Under the pieces are notes generated by a model. It saw only the letters and a program-made list of their open reading frames with translations. It made no database searches and was not told the origin of the DNA. The position numbers and the translations under genes were made by a program. From contig NZ_CP058334.1 of NCBI RefSeq assembly GCF_013391085.1, forward strand, positions 62,001 through 126,000: DNA of 64,000 nt. The letters are read 5' to 3'. Source of the stretch: Natronomonas halophila (GTDB taxonomy: Archaea > Halobacteriota > Halobacteria > Halobacteriales > Haloarculaceae). Shown here in pieces: positions 35,086-44,456 of the stretch; position 1 is the first letter of the stretch, and every line of letters starts with the position of its first letter.

Positions 35086-37098
35086 CTACCGCGGGTCTTC
35101 GAGCGCCGCGAGCGCCTCGGGGTTCTCGATGCTGCTCATATCGCCCAGTTCCTCGCCGGTGTAGATTGCCTCGACCGCACGGCGGATGATTTTGCCCGAC
35201 TGCGTTTTTGGGAACTCGTCGACGAAGAGCACCTCGCGAGGCCGGAACGGTTTGCCGAGTTCCTCGCCGACCATCTCGCGGACCTCCTCGCGGAACGCGG
35301 TCGTCTCCTCGATACCTTCCTCGACGATGACGTACAACACCACTGCGGTCCCGGTCGTGTCGTCGGGCGCCCCCACTGCGGCGGCCTGATTGACGCCGTC
35401 GTGTTCCATCGCCGCGCCCTCGACTTCCGCGGGGCCGACCTTCCGGCCGGCGACGTTCAGGGCGTCGTCCGCACGGCCGTGCAGGAACCAGAAACCGTCC
35501 TCGTCCTTCTGGGCCCAGTCGCCGTGGTCCCACATCGGCGGGTCCTCGAACCGCGCCCAGTATTCGTCGAGATAGCGCTCGTCACCGCTCCACAGCGATT
35601 TGGTCATCGACGGACAGGAGTCGCGGGCGACCAGATAGCCACGCTCGTTGTCCTCCTTGATGGATGCGCCGGTCGCATCGACGATGTCGATGTCCATCCC
35701 GAGGCCGGGGCCGCCGAGCGTACACGGCTTCAGCGACTGGATGGGCATCGGCATCAGGAAACAGCCCATGATTTCGGTGCCGCCGGAGATGTTGATAATA
35801 GGCGTGTCGCCCCCGCCGACGTTTTCGTAGAACCACATCCAGGATTCGGGGTCCCACGGTTCGCCCGTCGACCCGAGCAGTCGAAGCGACGAGAGGTCGT
35901 GGCCCTCGACCCACTCGTCGCCCTGCTTGCGGAGCGCCCGGATGGCGGTCGGCGAGATACCGAACTGCGTGACGTCGTGGCGGTCGATCATCTCCCAAAA
36001 CCGGTCCGGTTGCGGGTAGTCGGGTGCCCCCTCGTACATGACGATAGTGCCGCCAAAGGCGTGATTGCCGATGAGCGTCCACGGCCCCATCATCCAGCCG
36101 ATGTCCGACACCCAAAAGAAACGGTCCGACGGCTTGAGGTCGAAGCCGAAATACACCTCCTTGGCCGCCTGCATGAGCGCGCCAGCGTGGGTGTGGACGA
36201 TACCCTTCGGCTTCCCCGTCGTTCCCGACGAGTAGAGGAGCATCGACTCCTGGTCGCTCGGGAGGGACTTGGTCTCGTAGTCGTCGTCGGCCTCGGCGAC
36301 GGTATCGGCCCACCACTCGTCGCGGCCGTCGGTCATGGGCACCGAGAGGTCGGAGTCGGCAGCGCTGGCGCCGAGCCGGTCGAAGACGATCACCGATTCA
36401 ACGTCCGTGTCGGCTTGTGCGATGGCCTCGTCTGCGGACGATTTGAGCGTCACGGGGTCGCCCCGACGAAGGAAGCCGTCGCCGGTAAAGAGGACGTCCA
36501 CCGCGGGGTCCTCGATGCGAGTAGCAGTCGCGTCGACCCCGAACCCGGAGAAGATCGGCACGGCGATAGCGCCGACCTTGAAACACCCATAGAGGATGGC
36601 CGTAACTTCCGGCACCATCGGCATGTAGAGGCCGACGGTATCGCCGGTCCCTACGCCGCGGGCTTCGAGGGCGTTGGCGACCTGATTGGCCTGTCGGTGT
36701 AACTCGTGGTAGGTGACTTCCCGAACCTCGCCGTCCTCGCCCTCCCAGATGCAGGCGACCTTGTTGCGGGTCTCCGAGTCCCGGGCGGCGTGACGGTCGA
36801 GGACGTTGTGAGCGGCGTTGAGTTTGCCACCCGGATACCAGTCGGAAAACTGGGGGCCGTCGGTGTCGTCCCTGACCCGGTCGTAGTCCTCGTAGAACTC
36901 GATGTCGAGGTAGTCGACGAGGTCGTCCCAGAACCAGTCGACGCCGGAGGCCTCGACGCCATCGACGTCGGTCGTCGTCCGCTCGATTAACTCCTCGTAG
37001 TCGTCGATGTCGTAGGCCTGCATGAACTCCCAGACGTTCGTCGACTCGACGAACTCACGGCTCGGCTCGTGGACTATCTCCGTGACGCTGTCTGACAT
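35086..37098 (-). CDS. Acetyl-CoA synthetase-like AMP-forming ligase
   Basis: 670 residues from the ATG at 37098 (MSDSVTEIVHEP); longer in-frame starts are not supported. It has the acetyl-CoA-synthetase architecture, with a long N-terminal domain before the adenylation core, YSSGTTGKPKG, DIGWMMGPW, GGTEIMG, HGDWAQKDEDGFWFLHGRADDALNVAGRKV and KTQSGKIIRR with the adenylation Lys. Classic AcsA has similar length but a different loop around the propionate pocket, so acetate, propionate or another short acid could be used. It converges with the ACAD10/11-like gene and lies downstream of an SDR and BKACE on the same strand. Confidence 0.92.
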   Translation of the reverse strand: MSDSVTEIVHEPSREFVESTNVWEFMQAYDIDDYEELIERTTTDVDGVEASGVDWFWDDLVDYLDIEFYEDYDRVRDDTDGPQFSDWYPGGKLNAAHNVLDRHAARDSETRNKVACIWEGEDGEVREVTYHELHRQANQVANALEARGVGTGDTVGLYMPMVPEVTAILYGCFKVGAIAVPIFSGFGVDATATRIEDPAVDVLFTGDGFLRRGDPVTLKSSADEAIAQADTDVESVIVFDRLGASAADSDLSVPMTDGRDEWWADTVAEADDDYETKSLPSDQESMLLYSSGTTGKPKGIVHTHAGALMQAAKEVYFGFDLKPSDRFFWVSDIGWMMGPWTLIGNHAFGGTIVMYEGAPDYPQPDRFWEMIDRHDVTQFGISPTAIRALRKQGDEWVEGHDLSSLRLLGSTGEPWDPESWMWFYENVGGGDTPIINISGGTEIMGCFLMPMPIQSLKPCTLGGPGLGMDIDIVDATGASIKEDNERGYLVARDSCPSMTKSLWSGDERYLDEYWARFEDPPMWDHGDWAQKDEDGFWFLHGRADDALNVAGRKVGPAEVEGAAMEHDGVNQAAAVGAPDDTTGTAVVLYVIVEEGIEETTAFREEVREMVGEELGKPFRPREVLFVDEFPKTQSGKIIRRAVEAIYTGEELGDMSSIENPEALAALEDPR

Positions 37099-37318
37099 AG
37101 TGTCCCACTTCGATGAAAATGGGTTCAGGTGATAATCTTTACTGTCACCGAACTCCCTCCGGATTGAGGCCATCCGGATATTCCTTGACACGCGTCGTCA
37201 GTAGCTGCTGAGCGGTCCGCTCGAATACTGCTGGCGGCGTAGGTCGGCATACCGTATAAAAGACATAATGGTTTCGGTGGTTCGACCCAACGTCGAGGCC
37301 ACCGAATCGGGCGAGCGG

Positions 37319-38131
37319 TTAGAAATCGAACGGGAGCGGTGCGGTCAACTGGCCGCCGTCGACGGTGAAGTAGCCGCCGGTGACGTAGGCCGCGGCGGGA
37401 CTCGCGAGGAACACCACGGTCGGAACGCAGTCCGCTGCCGTCCCGAAGCGCCCGGAGGGGATATCTTCGAGGAGTTCGTCGGGCAGGGACCCGCCGGTCG
37501 CGCCCTTGATTCCCTCCGTCTCGATGACGCCGGGCGCGACAGTGTTGGCTCGGATACCGTCCTCGGCCCATTCGGCGGCAATCGTCTGCATGAGGTTGTG
37601 GATACCGGCCTTACCCGCCCCGGAGTGGGCGTGGAACGGCGCGCCGCGCTCGGAGTTGGTCGCGCCCATCGCCAGGATGACGCCGCCGCCCTGCTCGCGC
37701 ATGTGTTCGGCGGCCGCGAACGTACAGTAGGCGGTGCCGTCGAGAATCGTCCCGACGACCGCGCGCCACCCATTGGGAGTGAGTTCCTCGGTGGGCGTCA
37801 CGAAGTTCGCACCCGCGTTGTTGACGAGGATGTCGATGCTCCCGAGTTCGTCGACGGTCGTCTCGACCATCCGTTCGACTGATTCGTACTCGCGGACGTC
37901 AACGGTCGTCGCACAGGCGTTCTGGCCTTTCTCCTCGATTTTCTCGGCGACCGGTTCGAGGTGGTCCATGTCACGACTGGCGATGGCGACGTCGGCGCCG
38001 TGGTCGGCGAACGCGAGCGCGATTTGCTCGCCGATGCCGGTGCCGCCACCGGTGATGAGCGCGACTTCCCCCCCCAGAAGGTCGTCGGTAAATATCTCGG
38101 TACTCGCCGGCGTGTCTCCAAGCCCCGCCAT
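37319..38131 (-). CDS. SDR resembling 2,4-dienoyl-CoA reductase
   Basis: 270 residues. TGGGTGIGE loop, NNAGANFVTPTEELTPNGW, VASPAAAYVTGG near the C-terminus. The classical YxxxK Tyr is missing: the position four before the Lys in AHSGAGKAG is Ser. NNAGANF, the missing Tyr and the GxAK-like region are shared with peroxisomal 2,4-dienoyl-CoA reductase (DECR2). It would reduce dienoyl-CoA intermediates from unsaturated acids using NADPH. Its ATG overlaps the stop of the BKACE gene by one base, so the two are translationally linked. Confidence 0.84.
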   Translation of the reverse strand: MAGLGDTPASTEIFTDDLLGGEVALITGGGTGIGEQIALAFADHGADVAIASRDMDHLEPVAEKIEEKGQNACATTVDVREYESVERMVETTVDELGSIDILVNNAGANFVTPTEELTPNGWRAVVGTILDGTAYCTFAAAEHMREQGGGVILAMGATNSERGAPFHAHSGAGKAGIHNLMQTIAAEWAEDGIRANTVAPGVIETEGIKGATGGSLPDELLEDIPSGRFGTAADCVPTVVFLASPAAAYVTGGYFTVDGGQLTAPLPFDF

Positions 38132-39012
38132 TATACCATCCCCAGAATTTCGCGGGCCTCGTCAGGCGTCGCGGGTTCGCGGCCGACGTTGCGCGTCATC
38201 TCGGCGGCCTTGCCGACGAGTTCGGGGTTGGTCGACATTTCGCCGTTCGGCAGGTAGAAGTTGTCTTCGAGGCCGACGCGGACGTTGCCACCCATCGAGA
38301 GGGCGGCCGACGCCAGCGGCCATTGGTCCTCGGAGATGCCGATGACCTGCCAGTTGGCGTTCTCCGGGAGTTCCCGGACCTGATTGGCGAGGTTATCGAT
38401 GGTGGCCGGAATCCCGCCGAGGACGCCCATGATGAGGCTGAACTGAAGCGGGTGGTCGAGGTCGCCCGATTTCAAGAGCGGGCGCGTGTTCCCGATATGC
38501 CCCGTGTCGAAACACTCCAACTCAGGCTTGATGCCGGCCTCGTTCATCGTCTGTACGAACGTCTGAATGTCGTCGAAGGAGTTCTCGAAGACCATGTTGA
38601 ACACGAAATCCTCGCGGGATTCGCTGTATTTCGCGTAGTTCATCGACCCCATGTTGAGGGCCGCGATGTCCGGCTGGACCTCCCGCAGGTACTCCAGCCG
38701 TTCCTCGACGGTCGCGTCCATCGCGCCGGTCGAGAAGTTGATCAGGATGTCCGTTCGGTCGCGGACCTCGTCGTAGATTTCCTGATAGGTGTCGGTGTCG
38801 AAGGTCTGCTCGCCGTCGTCGGTCCGTGCGTGGATGTGGGCGATTGCGGCGCCGTTCTCGCGGGCGGCAGCGGCGTCCTCGGCGATCTCCTCGGGCGTAT
38901 ACGGAATCGCTTCACACTGGTCCCGCGTCGTCAGCGCACCGGTTAGCGCGGCCGAGATAATCGCCTTATCCGGGTCGTTTCCTTTCGTGGATGCTTGGTT
39001 TTCGATTGTCAT
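38131..39012 (-). CDS. BKACE family enzyme (beta-keto acid cleavage)
   Basis: 293 residues, DUF849/BKACE family. The zinc-site HIHAR motif (about residues 57-61) and the later ECFDTGHI are visible. BKACE enzymes cleave a beta-keto acid with acetyl-CoA into acetoacetate and a shorter CoA ester; the prototype acts on 3-keto-5-aminohexanoate and others on dehydrocarnitine. Lysine-fermentation neighbours (kamA, kdd, kal) are absent, so that route is unlikely. It is upstream of, and overlapping, the dienoyl-CoA-reductase-like SDR, with an acetyl-CoA-synthetase-like gene beyond. Confidence 0.9.
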   Translation of the reverse strand: MTIENQASTKGNDPDKAIISAALTGALTTRDQCEAIPYTPEEIAEDAAAARENGAAIAHIHARTDDGEQTFDTDTYQEIYDEVRDRTDILINFSTGAMDATVEERLEYLREVQPDIAALNMGSMNYAKYSESREDFVFNMVFENSFDDIQTFVQTMNEAGIKPELECFDTGHIGNTRPLLKSGDLDHPLQFSLIMGVLGGIPATIDNLANQVRELPENANWQVIGISEDQWPLASAALSMGGNVRVGLEDNFYLPNGEMSTNPELVGKAAEMTRNVGREPATPDEAREILGMV

Positions 39013-39303
39013 GGTTGGGTGGATTCATCACATCACGAGTCGGGACCACCCTCTCGGCGGAAGGGAGGGTGGACGCTCCTGATGCTTGATCTCACACGTC
39101 ATGCTACGATTATGGCCGGACTACTTATGTGCTTCGTCGGTCCCACCGACGGTACACGGTGAGGGTGGACGAACCTGTTCTCACCACGATGCCCGGTGGA
39201 TAATCCCCCTGACCAGTACAATTATTACCATCCGGAGAATCTGAAGTACCAGACGAAATCGGCGGGAATCATCGGCCGGTTTAGCGACCAATCAGTCAAA
39301 ACA
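39013..39303. other. Divergent intergenic region with two inverted repeats
   Basis: 291 bp between the BKACE start and the carboxyltransferase start. It holds CCACCCTC (39046-39053) paired with GAGGGTGG (39065-39072), 11-bp loop, and CGTCGGT (39135-39141) paired with ACCGACG (39145-39151), 3-bp loop. Both are candidates for regulatory sites or transcript structures. No small gene is supported. Confidence 0.5.
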
Positions 39304-40983
39304 ATGAAAATAGATATTGACGGCGATTTCGACGAGCGGACTGCGCGAGCGATAGTCACGGCCATCTCCCAACATTTCGGGGAGCCGATAGAATTGAAAG
39401 GCGACGAATCGTCGCCGACCGAGTCCTTCGACGAGGCGGTCATCACCGAACGGGAGGAGGCGATTCGCGATGAAATCGAGGAAATCATGTCCGGCGGTCC
39501 CGAGCGGGGCCACGAGAAAATCGAAGAGTTGGGCAAACTCTTCGTTCGGGAACGGATGGACCTCGTCTTCGACGACGTGACCTTCGAGAACGGTACGTTC
39601 GCGGGCCTCGATAACGACGACTGGACGCCGGCCGACGGCCTGATAACCGGCGTCGCCGAAATCGATGGCCGGGACGTCTACTTCTCGGCGAACGACTATA
39701 CCGTAAAGGCAGGCTCAATCGGGAATCAGGGCATCGAAAAGCAGGTTCGGCTGAGCGAGCGCGCCGTCGACGCGCGTTCGCCCATCATCCGGCTCATCGA
39801 CTCGACGGGCGCCCGACTCACGCCGGGCGAACGCGACGAAACCGAGTCCCACGCCGACCGCTACACCGGCGGGAAGTCCTTCTTCAATCAGTGTATCCAC
39901 TCGGGACAGGTCCCACAAATCGGCATTCTCTATGGGCCGAACATCGCCGGGTCGGCGTACACGCCCGTCTTCTGTGATTTCCTGATCATGGTCGAGGGGA
40001 CCTCCGGGATGGCTATCGCGTCGCCCCGAATCGTCGAGGAGATGACTGGCGAGCAGACCGACATGCAGGCACTCGGCGGCCCGGAGGTCCACGCGAAACA
40101 CTCCGGGAGCGCCGACCTCGTGGTTCCCGACGAGGAGACCGCCGCCGAGAAGGCGCGACAACTCCTGAGTTATCTCCCCGACGACCACAGCGACTCGCTG
40201 CCGACGAGGCCGTCGAAACCGCCGTCGCTCAACCCCAAGAGCCTCGATAGCGTCATCCCCGACCAGCCGAACGAGGCCTACGACGTCAATCAGGTCATCA
40301 ACCGGGTCGTCGACGACGGGTCGTGGCTCGAACTGAAGCCCGATTTCGCGCCGGAAATCGTCACCGGATTCGGGCGAATCGACGGCAGCCCCGTCGGTGT
40401 CGTTGCGAACCAACCGGACCACGTCTCCGGAGCTATCTTCCCGGATTCGGCCAACAAGGCCGCCGGATTCATCTGGAAGTGCGACGCCTTCGGCATCCCG
40501 CTGGTCTACCTCTGTGACACGCCGGGCTTTATGATCGGTTCACAGGTCGAAAAGGACGGCGTCCTCCAGAAAGGCCGGAAGTTCATCTACGCCACCTCGA
40601 ACGCGCAGGTGCCGAAGTTCTGTGTCATCACTCGCAAGGCCTACGGCGCCGGCATCTACGCGATGGCCGGCCCCGCCTTCGAACCGGACGCCACCCTCGC
40701 ACTCCCCTCCGCCGAACTCGCGGTCATGGGCCCCGACGCCGCCGTTCGTGCCGTATTCGCCAGACAGATCGATGAAATCGACGACCCCGCCGAACGGGAG
40801 GCGTTCATCGAGGAGAAAAAACAGCAATACCGCAAGGACATCCGCAAGCAGGCCTCGAACATGCAGGTCGACGAACTCGTTCCCGCCGGCGACCTCCGGG
40901 AGCAACTCGTCGGCCGACTGAACGCGCTGGATAACAAGCAGCGCACGGAGTACGACCGTAAACACGGGACGGTCCTCTTCTGA
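39304..40983 (+). CDS. Acyl-CoA carboxylase carboxyltransferase subunit
   Basis: 559 residues from the ATG at 39304. Residues 1-45 (MKIDIDGDFDERTARAIV...) form a small extension predicted as beta-alpha-beta; the carboxyltransferase core follows. N-terminal half: IDSTGARLTPGERDE and GPNIAGSAYTPVFCDFLIMV. C-terminal half: CDTPGFMIGSQVEKDG, KAYGAGIYAMAG, and GPDAAVRAVFARQ. It transfers carboxyl from biotin to an acyl-CoA, most often propionyl- or methylcrotonyl-CoA. The alpha subunit lies 13 kb away at 24625-26463. It heads a plus-strand run with an ACAD, an enoyl-CoA hydratase and an ACAD10/11-like gene. Confidence 0.93.
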   Translation: MKIDIDGDFDERTARAIVTAISQHFGEPIELKGDESSPTESFDEAVITEREEAIRDEIEEIMSGGPERGHEKIEELGKLFVRERMDLVFDDVTFENGTFAGLDNDDWTPADGLITGVAEIDGRDVYFSANDYTVKAGSIGNQGIEKQVRLSERAVDARSPIIRLIDSTGARLTPGERDETESHADRYTGGKSFFNQCIHSGQVPQIGILYGPNIAGSAYTPVFCDFLIMVEGTSGMAIASPRIVEEMTGEQTDMQALGGPEVHAKHSGSADLVVPDEETAAEKARQLLSYLPDDHSDSLPTRPSKPPSLNPKSLDSVIPDQPNEAYDVNQVINRVVDDGSWLELKPDFAPEIVTGFGRIDGSPVGVVANQPDHVSGAIFPDSANKAAGFIWKCDAFGIPLVYLCDTPGFMIGSQVEKDGVLQKGRKFIYATSNAQVPKFCVITRKAYGAGIYAMAGPAFEPDATLALPSAELAVMGPDAAVRAVFARQIDEIDDPAEREAFIEEKKQQYRKDIRKQASNMQVDELVPAGDLREQLVGRLNALDNKQRTEYDRKHGTVLF

Positions 40984-41061
40984 ACGACACGGCGGCTTTC
41001 CTCGTGAGGTATCGGCGACGGTGGGCGAAGCGTATATGGTTCTGGCGGGGTGGCATTCGGT

Positions 41062-42201
41062 ATGGCCTTCACAGTGTCAGCCGAACACGAAGCGGTTCGG
41101 CAAGCGATTCGCGAGTTCGGCGAAAACGAGATTCGGCCGGTGGCGAAGGAATACAACGAGACAAAGCGCTATCCTGCGGAGTTGCTCGCGGAGGCGGGGA
41201 GCTATGACTTCGTCGCCCCCAAAGTTCCCGAAGAGTACGGGGGAGCGGGCATGGACACGCTTGCGGAGTTGCTGATTACCGAGGAGCTCTGGCGGGCGGA
41301 CCCCGGCGTCGGCGGCTCCATCGCCGCGGCCCGGTTCGGCACCGAGATGCTGTTGAAGTACGGCGACGAGTGGATGAAAGAAGAGTGGCTCCCGAAGATA
41401 ACCGCCGGGGAGACCCCAATCGCGACGGCCATCAGCGAACCCGCACACGGTTCGAACGTCGCCGGGATGGAGACCCGCGCGGAGAAGGATGGTGACGAAT
41501 ACGTCATCAACGGCAGCAAGATGTGGATCACGAACGGAACCGTCGCCGACGTCTGTATCGTGATGGCCAAGACCTCCCCCGAGGACGGCAACCAAGGCAT
41601 TACGGCGTTTCTGACGCCGACCGACGTCGGCGGCTACAATGCCGAGCGCATCACGAACAAACTCGGCATCGCGGCCCAGGACACCGCCGAAATCGTCCTC
41701 GATGACCTCCGAGTCCCTGCCGAGAACGTCATCGGGGACCTCGACGAGGGCTTCTACCAACTCATGGAGTTTTTCGCCCCCGCGCGGGCCGACGTCGCGG
41801 CCCAGGCGACCGGCGTCGCACAGGCCGCCCTCGATGCGGCGCTGGATTACGCGGGCGAACGCGAGCAGTTCGGCCAGCAAATCGGGGAGTTTCAGGCGAT
41901 TCGACACAAACTCGCCGAGATGGCGACGGATATCGAGGCCGCCCGCTCGTTGACTTACCGGGCGGCCGGGGCACTCGAAGACGGCGAGGACCCGCTGGCC
42001 ACCCGAATGGCCAGCATGGCGAAACTCTTCGCCAGCGAACACGCCGTCGACGTGACCGACGAGGCGATTCAGGTCCACGGCGGGGCCGGCTACGTCTCCG
42101 ACCACCCGGTCGAACGCTACTACCGGGACGCGAGGGTCACGAAGATCTACGACGGAACCAGCGAAATCCAGAAGAACATCATCGCCGACCACCTCCTGTA
42201 G
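41062..42201 (+). CDS. Acyl-CoA dehydrogenase family protein (Asp at base position)
   Basis: 379 residues from the ATG at 41062; TATATG at 41033-41038 supports it over a GTG four codons earlier. Complete ACAD fold: ISEPAHGSNVAGM, ITNGTVADV, KLGIAAQDTAEIVLDDLRVP, QVHGGAGYVSDHPVER. The catalytic loop reads IYDGTSEIQKN, with Asp (about residue 364) where the general-base Glu is normal. No alternative Glu is present (FAPARADVAAQ). It should oxidise a short or branched acyl-CoA, perhaps slowly or with a different substrate geometry. It lies between the carboxyltransferase and enoyl-CoA hydratase genes. Confidence 0.92.
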   Translation: MAFTVSAEHEAVRQAIREFGENEIRPVAKEYNETKRYPAELLAEAGSYDFVAPKVPEEYGGAGMDTLAELLITEELWRADPGVGGSIAAARFGTEMLLKYGDEWMKEEWLPKITAGETPIATAISEPAHGSNVAGMETRAEKDGDEYVINGSKMWITNGTVADVCIVMAKTSPEDGNQGITAFLTPTDVGGYNAERITNKLGIAAQDTAEIVLDDLRVPAENVIGDLDEGFYQLMEFFAPARADVAAQATGVAQAALDAALDYAGEREQFGQQIGEFQAIRHKLAEMATDIEAARSLTYRAAGALEDGEDPLATRMASMAKLFASEHAVDVTDEAIQVHGGAGYVSDHPVERYYRDARVTKIYDGTSEIQKNIIADHLL

Positions 42202-42297
42202 GCGCCCACACCGCGGCCGCCGACGGGTGATTCCGAGGAAAAGCTTTTGTCGGTTTCGGGGGTCCTGTCGGATGGGTCGATTTCGACCTGCGACACC

Positions 42298-43104
42298 ATG
42301 ACACTCGATACGACAGCACTCTCCAACGACGACCTCTCCGTCACCAAAAGCGACGACGAGGTGGTCGTCCGAGCGACGATAGACCGCCCCGACAAGCACA
42401 ACGCGCTGAACGACCGCGTCCTGAACGGCCTGATGGACGTGATGGACGCCGCGGACGAAAGCCCCGCCCGCGTCGTCGTCATCCGTGGGGCCGGAGGGAC
42501 CTTCTGTTCCGGCGGCGACCTCGAGGGGATGGACGAAACCGAGGATCCGCCGATGGAGGAGCGTCGCCGAAACTCCTCGAAGCTCAGCGATCTCTTCGAG
42601 CACATGGTCGACACGTCCGCCCTCACGGTCGCGGCGGTCGAAGGCTACTGTCTCGCCGGCGGGTGTGGGCTGGCCGCGGCCTGCGAGTTCGTCGTCGCGG
42701 CCGACGACGCCGAGTTCGGTACCCCGGAAGTCAACGTCGGGATGTTCCCGATGCAGGCGATGGCCTCGATTCTGCCGGCCGTCCTCGAAAAGCAAGGCCT
42801 GAAGATGCTGTTTACGGGCGACCACGTCTCGGCGACCGAGGGCCGAGAAATCGGCCTCGTCACGGACGTCCTCGACGCCGACGAATTCGAGGGACGCCTC
42901 GACGCCTACGTCGACAAACTCGCCGCGAACAGCCCGGTGATGATATCGATGGGGAAAGAGGCCTACCACACTCAGCGGGACATGCCGTTCGACCGGTCGC
43001 ACAACTACCTCAAGGAGATGCTTACGCTCCTCATGGAAAGCGAGGACCACGAGGAGGGCGTCGCCGCGTTCGTCGAGGACCGCGAGCCCGATTGGAAACG
43101 ATAG
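42298..43104 (+). CDS. Enoyl-CoA hydratase/isomerase family protein
   Basis: 268 residues from the ATG at 42298. Crotonase fold: first oxyanion-hole loop GTFCSGGDL, second oxyanion loop AGGCGLAAACEF, then GTPEVNVGMFPM. Of the two hydratase glutamates, the first (E144 in rat enoyl-CoA hydratase) is Gly here (GGCGLA) while the second (E164, in TPEV) is kept. A single Glu is seen in isomerases and some hydrolases, so hydration should not be assumed. It lies between two ACAD genes on the plus strand (105 bp to the next start). Confidence 0.9.
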   Translation: MTLDTTALSNDDLSVTKSDDEVVVRATIDRPDKHNALNDRVLNGLMDVMDAADESPARVVVIRGAGGTFCSGGDLEGMDETEDPPMEERRRNSSKLSDLFEHMVDTSALTVAAVEGYCLAGGCGLAAACEFVVAADDAEFGTPEVNVGMFPMQAMASILPAVLEKQGLKMLFTGDHVSATEGREIGLVTDVLDADEFEGRLDAYVDKLAANSPVMISMGKEAYHTQRDMPFDRSHNYLKEMLTLLMESEDHEEGVAAFVEDREPDWKR

Positions 43105-43209
43105 GACCGTAGCCACCGGACCGTCATTGAGGATTTTTCATCGGCCACACGCCCATCCCCGCAACGCTGGCGTCACAAGTTATTTCATTGCTCCTCGTGA
43201 CCAACGCAC

Positions 43210-44424
43210 ATGGAGTTCGAGTACGACGACTCGGAGACGGCCACGGAGCTAGTCGAACGGACGAAGGCGTTCATGGACGAGGTGGTCATCCCACGGGAGC
43301 GCGAGGATTTCCTCGGCGGCGGCGAGATGACCGACGAACTGATTGCGGAGTTGCGGGCCGAAGCGAAGGAACGCGACCTGTACGCCCCACAGATTCCCGA
43401 AGAGTACGGCGGACTCGGCCTAGATTTCCGAGACGTACTGCCGATGTTCGAGCAGGCCGGGCGGTCGCTGCTGGGGCCGCCCGCGCTCCGCGTCGATGCG
43501 CCCGACGAGGGGAACATCCACACCATCGAGATGGTGGGAACGGACGAGCAGAAGGAAGAATGGCTGGTCCCGCTGGTCGACGGCGAGTACACCTCGGCCT
43601 TTTCGATGACCGAACCGATGCAGGGCGGTGGGTCGGACCCGAAGATGATCAAGACGACCGCCGAGAAGGACGACGACGAGTGGGTCATTAACGGCCACAA
43701 GTGGTGGACGAGTCAGGGCGACGAAGCCGACATCCTGCTCGTGATGGCACGGACGAACCAGGACGCCCACCCCTACGAGGGCTGTTCGTTCTTCCTCGTG
43801 CCGCCGGAGACCGACGGCGTCGAGTTCCCGCGTGATGTGCCGTATCTCGGCGACTCGTGGGGGATTAGCCATCCCGAAGTCATCTACGACGACGTGCGCG
43901 TGCCCGAAGAGAACCTGCTCGGACCGAAAGACGAAGGGTTCGGTATCGCCCAGCGGCGACTTGGACCCGCACGGCTGACCCACTGTATGCGCTTCTGCGG
44001 GATGGCAAAGCGGTCGATTAACGTCGCGAAGTCCTACGTGAGCGAGCGGGAAGCGTTCGGCAGCGACCTCTCGGAGAAACAGTCGTTGCGGTTCACGGTC
44101 GCACGTGCGGAGACGCGCCTGCACGCCGTCCGGACGCAGGTCCGGCACGCGGCCAGACAAATCGCCGCGGGCAAGGAAGCCCGCATCGAGGTCGCGATGT
44201 GTAAGGTGTTCGCGGCCAACGTCGTCAACGAAATCATCGACGACATGCTTCAGTTGTGCGGCGGCAACGGGATGGCCCGTGACCTGCCCCTCTCCTACTT
44301 CTACGAGGACGTCCGCGGGTTCCGCATCTTCGATGGGGCCGACGAGGTCCACCTCCGGTCGATTGCCCGTGAAGCCTTCGAGGACGTCGACGATGAGGAG
44401 ATGCAGACCGTTACGCGGTTCTGA
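43210..44424 (+). CDS. ACAD10/11-like acyl-CoA dehydrogenase-fold protein
   Basis: 404 residues; TTATTT (43180-43185) is 28 nt upstream. It is a close paralogue of the protein at 33831-35054: both contain LLGPPALRVDAPDEGN, MIKTTAEKD, GHKWWTS, RRLGPARLTHCMRFCGMA and GADEVHLRSIAREAFED. The ACAD10/11-type loop is FDGADEVH, without the usual catalytic Glu. A dehydrogenase role is therefore doubtful, and conversion of a phosphorylated or hydroxylated acyl-CoA is an alternative. It ends the plus-strand run that starts with the carboxyltransferase. Confidence 0.88.
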   Translation: MEFEYDDSETATELVERTKAFMDEVVIPREREDFLGGGEMTDELIAELRAEAKERDLYAPQIPEEYGGLGLDFRDVLPMFEQAGRSLLGPPALRVDAPDEGNIHTIEMVGTDEQKEEWLVPLVDGEYTSAFSMTEPMQGGGSDPKMIKTTAEKDDDEWVINGHKWWTSQGDEADILLVMARTNQDAHPYEGCSFFLVPPETDGVEFPRDVPYLGDSWGISHPEVIYDDVRVPEENLLGPKDEGFGIAQRRLGPARLTHCMRFCGMAKRSINVAKSYVSEREAFGSDLSEKQSLRFTVARAETRLHAVRTQVRHAARQIAAGKEARIEVAMCKVFAANVVNEIIDDMLQLCGGNGMARDLPLSYFYEDVRGFRIFDGADEVHLRSIAREAFEDVDDEEMQTVTRF

Positions 44425-44456
44425 GAGCGCGAGCGGGGTCTCCCTCGGTCGAACGC

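Noticed and set aside
41077-43116. 679-codon minus-strand frame across the ACAD and hydratase genes
   Set aside because: It covers two well-supported plus-strand genes and has no independent homology signature.
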